This document shows positions 1 through 7,209 of a DNA stretch of 15,445 nucleotides, one piece after another; within the stretch, counting starts at the first letter, position 1; the number at the start of each line of letters is the position of its first letter. Position numbers and translations under genes: made by a program. The DNA is from Deltaproteobacteria bacterium RIFOXYA12_FULL_61_11 (lineage in GTDB: Bacteria; Bdellovibrionota_F; JAHFAK01; YA12-FULL-61-11), in NCBI GenBank assembly GCA_001799195.1, contig MGSU01000064.1:1-15445 (forward strand), given 5' to 3'. The notes under the pieces were generated by a model. It was not told where the DNA came from. It did no database searches and saw nothing but the letters and a program-made list of their open reading frames with translations.

Positions 1-990
1 GTAATGGAAGGGGTGATAGGCGTCGCTGAAGAGACCCAGCAGGGGCGTCCCTCTTGTCGAAATGGTACCGAGCACCGTCAGAGCGAGCTCTCGAGCAGCC
101 TCCTCGTCCTCGGCTCCGGCTTCCAGAGCTGCCCTGGTCGCCAGTTCCCACACGGTGTCCATGGAAGCAGACACGTCATGCTTCCCTGAAGCCACGGCCG
201 AGACAACAGCATCGATGTTGTTCTCCAAGAGCAGAATCGCCCTGCGATACAAGGCAGAGGTAAAGATTTTCTGCCAGTATGGTTGGAGCGCAACATAGAC
301 TGCATGGTCCCCGGCTTTGGGGCGAGCCGACATCAACGTGACCAGTGCCCGCAGCGTGTTCATGCACCCGAGGTCCTTGCCGCAATGCAGGGATCCGACC
401 AAGGTCTGAACGGCCCTGGCGTTGGAGAGCGTGCGCAGGATGTCTTGATTGTAGACGAGGAACCCGTACGGGTTCCTATTGCGGGCATCCGGCTTCTGCA
501 CCCGCACGCGCATCGTTGCTTGCTGCCAGGGATTCTTCCAGAAAGCGGCATAGACCCGTCGTTCCTCGGGCGTGGCCTGATCATACCCGCTCTCGCTCGG
601 CTGCCCTCCTGCTCCGTCTCGTTCGAAGTCACGCTGGAAGGCCGCCATGGCTTCCTGCAAGCGGTGCGCGAAGAGGCGCATGGCGCTGCAATGAAGCGAC
701 GAGAGATAGAAGACCGAGTAGTAGAGGAAGGCGCGGTGCTCGGCCGAACTGAGGTCGAGGTTTTCGAGCGAGCTGAATACCGTGGGGTAGTTGAGGAACG
801 CGGTCTTCTGGGTGTCAACGACGGCAAAATCGAGACGCTGGAAGGCCGGACCACAGGAAGACAACACCTCCTGTTTCAACGCGTGGTAGGCGGGAAACCA
901 CGGGAACACCTCGGAAGCTCTGACCTCGATCGGTGCGAGGAAGACGAGCCCGAACAGACAGAGGGGGGCGATCGCACGTACCTTCGACAT
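1..990 (-). CDS. Unrecognised secreted protein, 3' end beyond window
   Basis: An open minus-strand frame runs from ATG at 990 off the left edge and gives 330 residues with no stop. Residues 1-25 look like a Sec signal peptide: a basic start (MSKVR), a hydrophobic core (LCLFGLVFLAP) and an AxA-like end (VRA before SEVFPW). The mature part is mixed alpha-type sequence with scattered Cys (C46, C101, C203, C209) and aromatic-rich helices such as FLYYSVFYLSSLH. I recognise no family and assign no function; export to the periplasm or outside is inferred from the signal peptide. No good Shine-Dalgarno precedes the ATG. A GTG three codons upstream (999) is an alternative and would also keep the signal peptide. 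A sigma-54-like promoter lies 39-54 bases upstream of the start codon. The coding strand reads cleanly, and the plus-strand open frame at 283-1026 is its antisense shadow. Confidence 0.8.
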   Translation of the reverse strand, partial: MSKVRAIAPLCLFGLVFLAPIEVRASEVFPWFPAYHALKQEVLSSCGPAFQRLDFAVVDTQKTAFLNYPTVFSSLENLDLSSAEHRAFLYYSVFYLSSLHCSAMRLFAHRLQEAMAAFQRDFERDGAGGQPSESGYDQATPEERRVYAAFWKNPWQQATMRVRVQKPDARNRNPYGFLVYNQDILRTLSNARAVQTLVGSLHCGKDLGCMNTLRALVTLMSARPKAGDHAVYVALQPYWQKIFTSALYRRAILLLENNIDAVVSAVASGKHDVSASMDTVWELATRAALEAGAEDEEAARELALTVLGTISTRGTPLLGLFSDAYHPFHY

Positions 991-1028
991 GGGCAGCACC
1001 AGGATAAACCCTTCGAGGGAGGTTGAAA

Positions 1029-1044
1029 TGCAAGCCCTCTGCCA
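1029..1044 (-). promoter_or_regulatory. Sigma-54-like promoter for the left-edge secreted protein gene
   Basis: On the minus strand the sequence reads TGGCAG-AGGGC-TTGCA, matching the -24/-12 consensus TGGCAC-N5-TTGCW at all positions but one, with exact GG-to-GC spacing. The predicted start of transcription is near 1018, which leaves a 5' leader of about 28 bases before the ATG at 990. The match is by eye. Its placement just upstream of a gene in the right orientation supports it, as does the presence of a sigma-54 activator gene nearby. Confidence 0.5.
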
Positions 1045-1046
1045 CT

Positions 1047-1074
1047 GCAATATGCCGATATTGCTGGATATTGC
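1047..1074. repeat. Dyad GCAATAT-N4-ATATTGC plus extra half-site
   Basis: GCAATAT (1047-1053) and ATATTGC (1058-1064) form a perfect 7-base inverted repeat around GCCG. A second ATATTGC follows at 1068-1074 after TGG, in phase by about 10 bases. The element directly abuts the -24 side of the sigma-54-like promoter (about -29 to -56 from its predicted start). It looks like an operator with three half-sites; the binding protein is unknown. The rest of the 991-1276 gap shows no clear gene. Confidence 0.5.
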
Positions 1075-1276
1075 GAAACCGTATCCCCCTGCCTTTGTCC
1101 ACATTTCTGAACGGTGTATCCAGGATCGACAGCATGGCCGTAGAGGCGAGCCGAACGCACCGTCAGCCGTTAGGCCTTGGTACCCCAGCTTCCCGGTACC
1201 CTACTTCCACGCTTGCCCCTCAACCCAGCCGATGGTAGCGTGGCCGACCTGAAGATGGTGGTCGCGGGGGCAGAGC

Positions 1277-2491
1277 GTGGGATTCGAAGCCGACCCGGAA
1301 GGCCGTTCGCGGAGCGCAGGTCTACGGTCCTTGGCAACCCACTACCTCGGGTTCCCCTTGGTGACGCTCCTCGCTTGTCTCCTCGCACTGGAGGGGATTT
1401 CTCGGGTCGTATTCCAGGTCCACCCACGGCAACCCTCGTCAGTCAGAGGTACGACAGCGGGGGTCCCCTCCCAGCAGCGTGACCAGATCCGCGAAGCGTT
1501 GCGCCGGGAGGTAGGTGAGCGCTTGTATGCCCAGCTCACCGTACGACCTCCGGACGAACTTCTCGATCCGTCGAATCCTCACCACCCTCTGTATCATCTG
1601 AAAGGCGACCAGGCCGCCTGGCGTCCTTGGGCGATGCGCAAGGTACTCGACCAGTCATCCCAGACGGCCGCTCGCCGCGATCCCGCTTCGCTCCGCATCC
1701 TGGTATTCGGAGATTCCTGCAGCCAATACACCCCTCATGGACCCCACTATCCCGACATGGTGCAAACGCTCCTGCAACACACGGGGCTTTGGACAAGGGT
1801 GGAGGTCATCAATGCCGGAGGTGGCGGAGGCCGTGCAACCGATGCGATTTTTTTCACTCGGAGCCAGGAACTGTCGCGCCTCGAGCCCGATCTGGTCACG
1901 GTATACTATGGCTGGAATGATCATTGGAGGTTCCTGCAGGATGCCGAAATCAATACTATGAATCATGTCCGGTCGATACTCCGTTTCCTGTACTCCCATT
2001 CTCGACTCATGGCTGTTCTCCATGAACGGACTCTCCCGGCGAGGCAGCTCCTCCACCGCTGGAAAGCCAGGCGCGAAAAGGAGAAGTACGATTACTGTCG
2101 GCTGCATCCCGAGCTTTGCCTCGAGGGGGGGGCATCCGAGCTCCTGCGTTTCGAGAAGGAACTCGAGGAACTCGTTGCCCTGTTCCCGTCCAACACCACG
2201 TTCCTGTTCATTACCGCCGCTGCTGCTCCGGCGCTGCTCGCCTCGTGGATGCAGAGCGAGGCCATGATCGAGCACCGCTCTGCGTTCCGACATCCCGCCT
2301 TCGTAGAGGCAGTCAGACGATGTGCTCTGCGCCGCAAGGCCCTCCTCTTGGATTGGGAAGCAGCGATGCAGCAAGCACCCTCTGAAGCCTATTTCTCGGA
2401 TTTCGTGCATCCCAACGAAGTGGGACACGTTCTCCTGGCCCAGAAATTGCGCGATGTGATCGTTTCGGCACGCCCTCTTCGACAGCCCTGA
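1277..2491 (+). CDS. Membrane-anchored SGNH/GDSL-family hydrolase
   Basis: The 404-residue protein has one likely N-terminal transmembrane or signal-anchor segment (about 24-46, FPLVTLLACLLALEG), followed by an SGNH fold. Block I is GDS at 145-147 (catalytic Ser147). Block II is the glycine-rich NAGGGGG near 179-185. Block III is GWND at 212-215 (Asn214). Block V is DFVH at 375-378 (Asp375/His378). All four catalytic blocks are present, so it is probably active as an esterase or acyl hydrolase on an envelope or exported substrate; the substrate cannot be read from sequence. The start is GTG at 1277, because an in-frame stop at 1250-1252 excludes longer forms and no in-frame ATG precedes the anchor; ribosome binding is weak (a G-rich run). 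A TTG near 1331 is possible. It is convergent with the activator gene across a gap of about 100 bases that shows no convincing terminator. Confidence 0.85.
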   Translation: MGFEADPEGRSRSAGLRSLATHYLGFPLVTLLACLLALEGISRVVFQVHPRQPSSVRGTTAGVPSQQRDQIREALRREVGERLYAQLTVRPPDELLDPSNPHHPLYHLKGDQAAWRPWAMRKVLDQSSQTAARRDPASLRILVFGDSCSQYTPHGPHYPDMVQTLLQHTGLWTRVEVINAGGGGGRATDAIFFTRSQELSRLEPDLVTVYYGWNDHWRFLQDAEINTMNHVRSILRFLYSHSRLMAVLHERTLPARQLLHRWKARREKEKYDYCRLHPELCLEGGASELLRFEKELEELVALFPSNTTFLFITAAAAPALLASWMQSEAMIEHRSAFRHPAFVEAVRRCALRRKALLLDWEAAMQQAPSEAYFSDFVHPNEVGHVLLAQKLRDVIVSARPLRQP

Positions 2492-2592
2492 GCACGACCA
2501 GTCGGGGCTGGGGTGAACGGTCGAACAAGGCCGAGTTTTCTGGCGATGGCCCCGGTTCGGGGGGCGGGGTGAGGGGATCTCCGCGACCAGGG

Positions 2593-3960
2593 TTACCCTC
2601 GGGTCGGGCGGGGGGCGACCGGGAGGTCGATCCCGAGCATTTTCATTTTGCGCCACAGTGTGTTGCGTGAGATGCCCAGGGCCTGGGCCGTTTTATTCCT
2701 GTTGTATCCCTGCCGGACCAACTCCTGGCGAATGGTCTCGGCTTGCGCTCCGGTGAGCGGCGACACCGAGGATCTCGAGGGGAGGGTTTCGACCTGGATA
2801 TTCGCGACGATATGGGGAGGCAGGTCTTCGAGTTGAATGACGCTTGCGATGCAGGTGACGAAGGCGTGCTCGATGGCGTTCTCGAGCTCGCGGATGTTGC
2901 CCGGGAAATCGTAGCGCATCAGGGCGGACAGTACGCGCTCGGAACAGGCAACGATCCTCCTGCCCTGGAGGGCGTTGAAGCGGTTCACGAAGTGCTGCAC
3001 CAGGAGCGGGATGTCCTCCTTGCGTTCGGCCAGGGGGGGGAGTTCGACGGCGAAGACGTTGATACGGTAGAACAAGTCGTTGCGGAAGCGGCGGTGCCGG
3101 ACTTCGCGCTGGAGGTCGCAATTGGTGGCCGCGATGACGCGCACGTCGGTCTTCTGGGTCTCGGTGGAACCCAGGGGCTCGAATTCCCGCTGTTGCAGGA
3201 CGCGTAGCAGCTTGGCCTGCACCTGGAGGGGCAGTTCGCTGATCTCGTCCAGGAGGAGGGTTCCCCCATTGGCCAAGGCGAAGCGTCCGGGTTTATCGGT
3301 TTTAGCGTCCGTGAAGGCGCCTCTGACAAAGCCGAAGAGCTCGGATTCGAGGAGATTCTCCGGTACCGCGGCGCAGTTGAGCGCCACGAAGGGCTGGGAA
3401 CGTCGTGGGCTGAGATTGTGGATCGCACGCGCGACCAGTTCTTTCCCGGTACCCGAAGGACCCTGGATCAGCACGGTGCTGTGACTGTTGGCGACGAGGG
3501 GCAACACCTCGAACAAGCGTTGCATCTTCGGACTCTTGGACACGATGTCCTCGAAGACGAAGCTGCGCGCGAGCTGCTTCCGTAATTCCTTGATGGTGCG
3601 GAGGTCCCGGAACATCTCCACCCCGCCGAGAATCTTCCCCGTGCCGTCGATGAGAGCCGTGGTCGAGATCGCCAACGGCAGCGCCTCACCGTTCTTGGTC
3701 AAGACCGTGACTTCGGTGTCCTCGCAGCGTTCTCCTAAGCGGATGCTCCGTTTGAGCGGACAGGAGGTCGCACAATGATCTCCTCGGAACACCAACTCGC
3801 AGCGTCGGCCGATGACCTCGTCGCGCTGATAGCCGGTCAAGGCTTCCGCGGTCCGATTGAAGGCCGTGATCTGCCCGGTCGAGTCAATGGTGAAGATGCC
3901 ACACGCGATGGAGTCGAAGATCAGCGGGAGAAAACGGGGATCAGGGGAAAGCGTCGTCAT
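2593..3960 (-). CDS. PAS-domain sigma-54-dependent transcriptional activator
   Basis: The 455-residue protein is a bacterial enhancer-binding protein. Residues about 8-120 form a PAS domain with a Cys motif (C54-x8-C63-x3-C67). Residues about 140-375 form the AAA+ domain: Walker A GPSGTGKE (167-174), Walker B GGTLLLDEI (232-240), an R-finger region around RFRNDLFYR (291-299) and DFPGNIRELEN (351-361). Residues about 405-442 form a Fis-type helix-turn-helix. No receiver domain is present, so the PAS domain is the likely input. The sigma-54-contacting GAFTGA loop reads GAFTDA (214-219). I chose ATG 3960 because GGA sits 6 bases upstream; ATG 3996 and GTG 4014 are in frame but lack ribosome-binding sequence and would translate the repeat cluster. 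It is divergent from the redox operon, whose sigma-54 promoter it probably activates. Family certain; target inferred. Confidence 0.93.
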   Translation of the reverse strand: MTTLSPDPRFLPLIFDSIACGIFTIDSTGQITAFNRTAEALTGYQRDEVIGRRCELVFRGDHCATSCPLKRSIRLGERCEDTEVTVLTKNGEALPLAISTTALIDGTGKILGGVEMFRDLRTIKELRKQLARSFVFEDIVSKSPKMQRLFEVLPLVANSHSTVLIQGPSGTGKELVARAIHNLSPRRSQPFVALNCAAVPENLLESELFGFVRGAFTDAKTDKPGRFALANGGTLLLDEISELPLQVQAKLLRVLQQREFEPLGSTETQKTDVRVIAATNCDLQREVRHRRFRNDLFYRINVFAVELPPLAERKEDIPLLVQHFVNRFNALQGRRIVACSERVLSALMRYDFPGNIRELENAIEHAFVTCIASVIQLEDLPPHIVANIQVETLPSRSSVSPLTGAQAETIRQELVRQGYNRNKTAQALGISRNTLWRKMKMLGIDLPVAPRPTRG

Positions 3961-3962
3961 AG

Positions 3963-4001
3963 ATGTTCCATTCTTGAGACATGTTCCGTGAGACATGTTC
4001 G
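3963..4001. promoter_or_regulatory. Repeat cluster, candidate enhancer site for the divergent activator
   Basis: GAGACATGTTC occurs twice as an exact 11-base direct repeat (3976-3986 and 3990-4000, 14 bases apart). A third partial copy, ATGTTCC, lies at 3963-3969. Each full copy centres on the palindrome ACATGT. The cluster lies about 134-172 bases upstream of the predicted sigma-54 transcription start at 4135, which is typical enhancer distance. It also lies immediately upstream of the activator's start codon, so the same sites could give autoregulation. Confidence 0.5.
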
Positions 4002-4044
4002 ATTTCTGTGACACACACTGCAGATGCCCGCAAGTAATATTTCA

Positions 4045-4072
4045 CTAATAAGTTGTAATACATAACAAACAA
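4045..4072 (-). promoter_or_regulatory. Weak sigma-70-like promoter candidate for the activator gene
   Basis: On the minus strand TTGTTT (4072-4067) and TATTAG (4050-4045) are separated by 16 bases inside an AT-rich island (about 4034-4076) that stands out in this GC-rich window. Matches to consensus are only partial (3/6 and 4/6). The AT-rich stretch could alternatively be a bend or an IHF-type site between the enhancer repeats and the sigma-54 promoter. Confidence 0.25.
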
Positions 4073-4108
4073 TGTCGCTCCAGCAAGCCGCACAATCCCA
4101 ATTCAATG

Positions 4109-4124
4109 TGGCACACATCGTGCT
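4109..4124 (+). promoter_or_regulatory. Sigma-54 promoter of the redox operon
   Basis: The sequence TGGCAC-ACATC-GTGCT matches TGGCAC-N5-TTGCW except for one base at the first T of the -12 element, with exact spacing. The predicted start is near 4135, giving a leader of about 131 bases before the ATG at 4266. It faces the eight-gene operon, and the gene for a sigma-54 activator is transcribed divergently with a repeat cluster at enhancer distance. Together these make it the best-supported promoter in the window. Confidence 0.7.
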
Positions 4125-4152
4125 AGTGGCGGCCGGCAGTGACATCCGACGT

Positions 4153-4165
4153 CGTGCCGAGCACG
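4153..4165 (+). repeat. Small inverted repeat in the operon leader
   Basis: CGTGC-CGA-GCACG forms a perfect 5-base stem with a 3-base loop, 18 bases after the predicted transcription start. It could be a minor leader hairpin. No T-run follows, so it is not an intrinsic terminator. The remainder of the leader to 4265 shows nothing else clear. Confidence 0.25.
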
Positions 4166-4265
4166 GATCGGACCGTTGCCACGTGCGGCGAAGGACCCCC
4201 GGGAGTTGCTGCGATCGCCCCTCTGCCCGCGCGGGTGAAACCTGGATTGCAGGGGATGAAGGACT

Positions 4266-5681
4266 ATGGCCACGCAAGCGAAGTACAGCTTCCACACCGA
4301 ACCGTTTCCCCAGGAAGAGCGGCCGAGGCGCTTCCTCGAGGCCTTTGCCGCGGTCTTGCAACACAGCAACTACGGTCCGGTCCTCGACTACTATACCCGG
4401 GTGAGCGCGAAATGCTCTCGCTGCACCGCGACCTGTCCGGTCTACCAAGCCTCCGGGGACCCACGGGACATCCCTTGTCACCGCACCGAGTTGCTGCTCG
4501 CCGTGTATCGCCGCTATTTCACCTTCTCGGGGCAACTCAAGGCGCGGCTCTACGACTCGTCGAGGCTCACCGATGCGGCGATCGACGAGATGGCCGAGGA
4601 ATTCTGGCGTTGTACGGCCTGCAAGCGCTGTAAATCCTCCTGCCCGATGGGGCTCGACCACGCGATGATCACCCATCTCGCTCGCTGGATCATGGCAGAG
4701 ATCGGTATTGTGCCCAAGGCCTTGCTTGTATCGGTGCGGGAACAACTCGAGGGTAGGACCCACAATACCTCGGCCATCCCGGTCAGCGCGATGACGGACA
4801 CCTGCGAATTCCTGGAGGAAGAATTACAAGAACTCTTCCCCGGGCATCCCATCACGTTCCCGATCGACGTCCCTGAGGCCGACTACGTCTTCTTCCCCGC
4901 GGTCTCCGATTACCTCCTCGAGGCCGACACCCTGATGGGCAATGCCGCGGTCCTGTATGCCATCGGCGCGAAGTGGACCATCGGCACCGGTAATTTCGAC
5001 GGCATCAACTACGGACTGTTCTACTCGGACAGGATGTGGGAGCGCATCATCCGGGCCCAGGTTGCCGAGATCAAACGGTTGGGCGGCAAGGTGATGCTGA
5101 TAGGGGAGTGCGGGCATGCCTCGCGTTCGGCCAAGGAAGGCATGCAGTGTTTCATCCCGCCGGAGGAACGCGTGCCGGTCCTGAACATCATGGAACTGAC
5201 CCACGCCGCGTTCAAGGCCGGGACCCTGCGTCTCAACCCTGGGGTTATTGCCGAGCGAACCACCTATCACGACCCCTGCAATATCGCCAGCAACGGTTGG
5301 ATCGTCGACCAGCCGCGGGAACTCCTGCGGCACATCTGCGCCGACTTCGTCGAAATGACTCCCCGAGGGACCGACAATTATTGCTGCGGGGGGGGCGGAG
5401 GTTCCGTGTCCATCGACGAGATCAAACGCTTCAGGATGTACATCGGGGGCAAGACCAAGGCCGAGCAGGTCCGGGCCACGGGCGCGAAGTACGTGGTCAC
5501 CCCGTGTGCCAACTGCAAGAAACAGATGGGTGAATTGCTCGACGAGCACAAAGTCGACTGTACCCGTATCGGTCTGCACGACCTCTTGTTGAAGGCCATC
5601 GAACTGGGGCCGCTGCCGGCCGGCGAGGGGACGACCGACAAGGGCCCGGCGGAACAGAGACCCGAGGTGGAGGGAGCGTGA
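4266..5681 (+). CDS. HdrD/TmcB/HmcF-like Fe-S protein with CCG domain
   Basis: The 471-residue soluble protein is probably the cytoplasmic catalytic or electron-accepting subunit of the membrane redox complex encoded downstream. Residues about 45-130 carry a ferredoxin-type double-cluster domain. The second motif is complete (C116-x2-C119-x2-C122-x3-C126-P). The first reads C50-x2-C53-x3-C57-P and has Ser47 where the leading Cys is expected. A C-terminal CCG (noncubane cluster) domain is intact: C338, C373-C374 and C414-x2-C417. An upstream CCG-like half is degenerate, keeping only ECG at 281-283. This layout matches HmcF, TmcB and DsrK of Hmc/Tmc/Dsr complexes, relatives of heterodisulfide reductase HdrD. 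The ATG at 4266 has AAGGA very close and GGGG further upstream. Its stop shares one base with the next start. Family sure; physiological partner unknown. Confidence 0.9.
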   Translation: MATQAKYSFHTEPFPQEERPRRFLEAFAAVLQHSNYGPVLDYYTRVSAKCSRCTATCPVYQASGDPRDIPCHRTELLLAVYRRYFTFSGQLKARLYDSSRLTDAAIDEMAEEFWRCTACKRCKSSCPMGLDHAMITHLARWIMAEIGIVPKALLVSVREQLEGRTHNTSAIPVSAMTDTCEFLEEELQELFPGHPITFPIDVPEADYVFFPAVSDYLLEADTLMGNAAVLYAIGAKWTIGTGNFDGINYGLFYSDRMWERIIRAQVAEIKRLGGKVMLIGECGHASRSAKEGMQCFIPPEERVPVLNIMELTHAAFKAGTLRLNPGVIAERTTYHDPCNIASNGWIVDQPRELLRHICADFVEMTPRGTDNYCCGGGGGSVSIDEIKRFRMYIGGKTKAEQVRATGAKYVVTPCANCKKQMGELLDEHKVDCTRIGLHDLLLKAIELGPLPAGEGTTDKGPAEQRPEVEGA

Positions 5682-6391
5682 TGGAACACTGGTTGCATTT
5701 TGCGCGCGGACCGATGTTCGTCGCGGCATTGGCTGTACTGGGTTTGGGAATGGCGCGGCTCGTCCTCCTCAATGGGGCCTCGCTGGCGGTGATGCTCCAT
5801 CGGACCCGTAGCCATGGCCGTACCGTGGCCTGGAAGCGGGTGTTGCACAATACCTTCCTCGCCTTACGCCCCTTCCCGGCGAGCGGTGGAGCGAGGCCGT
5901 GGTATTCGCTGCTCTCTCTTGTCTTCCACCTCGGTTTGCTCCTCACGCCCCTCTTTCTCGCCGCCCATATCGTGCTCCTCGAACGGGGCTTTGGGGTGGG
6001 GTGGTGGGCTCTGGACCCGGTCGTCGCCGACTGGCTGACCCTCGGGACCATCGTTTCCGCCTTAGGGTTGCTGTTCCTGCGCGTCGGTTCTCCTTTGTCA
6101 CGAGCCATCAGCAGGCCTCAGGACTACTTCCTGCTGCTGCTCATCCTCACTCCCTTCGTGACCGGGTACCTGGCCATGCACCCGCTGCTCAATCCCTGGG
6201 ATTACGACGCGACCATGCTGGTCCATGTCCTCTCGGGAAACCTCATCCTCGGGTTGCTTCCGTTCACCAAGCTCAGTCATGTTGCGCTGCTGCCGGTCGC
6301 CCAGGTCTTCGGCGAGATAGGTTGGCACCTGCGACCCAAGGCAGGTGAATTCGTGGCTCAGGTGTTAGGGAAGGAGAATCAGCCGATATGA
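5681..6391 (+). CDS. NarI/HmcE/TmcC-like b-heme membrane subunit
   Basis: The 236-residue protein has about five transmembrane helices (near 12-38, 76-100, 115-135, 147-166 and 178-208). Paired intramembrane histidines, H83 with H96 and H182 with H200, are likely ligands for two b-type hemes, as in NarI, DsrM and HmcE. Its likely role is quinol/quinone exchange with electron transfer to the cytoplasmic HdrD-like partner encoded just upstream. ATG 5681 is preferred over GTG 5678 because GGAGG lies 7 bases upstream; the start overlaps the upstream stop by one base (TGATG). The next gene overlaps its stop by four bases, so translational coupling is likely. Family assignment rests on position, helix pattern and histidines; I did not align it. 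Confidence 0.8.
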   Translation: MEHWLHFARGPMFVAALAVLGLGMARLVLLNGASLAVMLHRTRSHGRTVAWKRVLHNTFLALRPFPASGGARPWYSLLSLVFHLGLLLTPLFLAAHIVLLERGFGVGWWALDPVVADWLTLGTIVSALGLLFLRVGSPLSRAISRPQDYFLLLLILTPFVTGYLAMHPLLNPWDYDATMLVHVLSGNLILGLLPFTKLSHVALLPVAQVFGEIGWHLRPKAGEFVAQVLGKENQPI

Positions 6392-7209
6392 CCATCAATC
6401 ACATGGCGATACTCAACGACGTGACCAAATGTACCGGCTGCGAGCAGTGCGTGAGCGCGTGTCGGGACTACAATGCGTTACCGAAGGAGCAGAATTGGCG
6501 TTGGCTGAAAGATCCCCACGAGCTCTCGAGCGCGCGCTGGACGACGATCCGCGAAGAAAAGACCGCCCGAGGACGTCGTTTCGTGCGGAGGCAATGCCGG
6601 CATTGTCTCGAGCCTGCCTGTGTCGAGGCCTGCATTGTCGGGGCTCTGAAGAAGTCACCCAGCGGCGCGGTGACCTATGATCCCGAACTCTGTATCGGGT
6701 GCAGGTACTGTATGGTTGCATGTCCCTGGGAGATCCCGAAGTACAGTTGGGAAGACCGGATCCCGCTCATTCAGAAATGTTCCCTCTGTCACGACCGGGT
6801 GACGGCCGAGGGCAAGGTCCCAGCGTGCGTGGAGGCGTGTCCGCACGGTGCTACCGTCTTCGGCGAGCGTACCGAGCTGCTGGCCGAAGCCCACCGGCGC
6901 CTGGCGGCAGAGCCCGAGCGCTATGTCCAGAAAGTCTGGGGGGAGCACGAGGTGGGTGGAACCTCGGTGCTCTACATCGCCGATTTCGACCTGGCGCTCG
7001 ACGACTTCGCCACGCACGTCGACGATACCACCCCGGTACCCAACCGCACCTTCAGGGTGCTCCGCCACATGCCCTCGGTCTTCGTCGGTATGAGCGCCGT
7101 CATGGGTGGTACCTATTGGATCATCGAACGCCGGCAACGGTTGCAAAAGGAAGGAGCCTCGACCGGGGCCAAGGACGAGGACGGTACGGGAGGAGGGTCG
7201 GAAGCATGA
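6388..7209 (+). CDS. HmcB/DsrO-like ferredoxin subunit, four [4Fe-4S] motifs, no export signal
   Basis: The 273-residue protein has four cluster motifs. Motif 1 is C15-x2-C18-x2-C21-x3-C25. Motif 2 is C70-x2-C73-x4-C78-x3-C82. Motif 3 is C102-x2-C105-x2-C108-x3-C112. Motif 4 is C131-x2-C134-x12-C147-x3-C151. This is the usual subunit that wires NrfD-type membrane proteins to other redox partners. A hydrophobic stretch near 228-246 may anchor it. The N-terminus begins almost directly with the first cluster and has no twin-arginine or Sec signal, so the clusters probably face the cytoplasm, unlike HybA-type relatives. It overlaps both neighbours by four bases. An AAGGAG lies 11 bases before the ATG; ATG 6403 is a possible later start. 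Confidence 0.9.
   Translation: MTINHMAILNDVTKCTGCEQCVSACRDYNALPKEQNWRWLKDPHELSSARWTTIREEKTARGRRFVRRQCRHCLEPACVEACIVGALKKSPSGAVTYDPELCIGCRYCMVACPWEIPKYSWEDRIPLIQKCSLCHDRVTAEGKVPACVEACPHGATVFGERTELLAEAHRRLAAEPERYVQKVWGEHEVGGTSVLYIADFDLALDDFATHVDDTTPVPNRTFRVLRHMPSVFVGMSAVMGGTYWIIERRQRLQKEGASTGAKDEDGTGGGSEA

Noticed and set aside
283-1026. Plus-strand open frame of 247 codons
   Set aside because: It is antisense to the minus-strand exported protein, which has a signal peptide and sensible composition; the plus frame looks like a GC-rich shadow.
2550-2562. Hairpin CCCCG-GTT-CGGGG between two convergent genes
   Set aside because: Only a 5-base stem and no T-run on either strand; not enough for an intrinsic terminator.
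1655-2656. Minus-strand open frame of 333 codons
   Set aside because: It is antisense to the SGNH hydrolase, whose catalytic blocks are all intact.
3961-4014. Longer N-terminus of the activator from GTG 4014 or ATG 3996
   Set aside because: No ribosome-binding sequence there, and the extension would translate the repeat cluster; ATG 3960 has GGA at good spacing.
3957-4763. Minus-strand open frame of 268 codons across the control region
   Set aside because: It covers the sigma-54 promoter and the start of the HdrD-like gene in antisense and has no recognisable domain.
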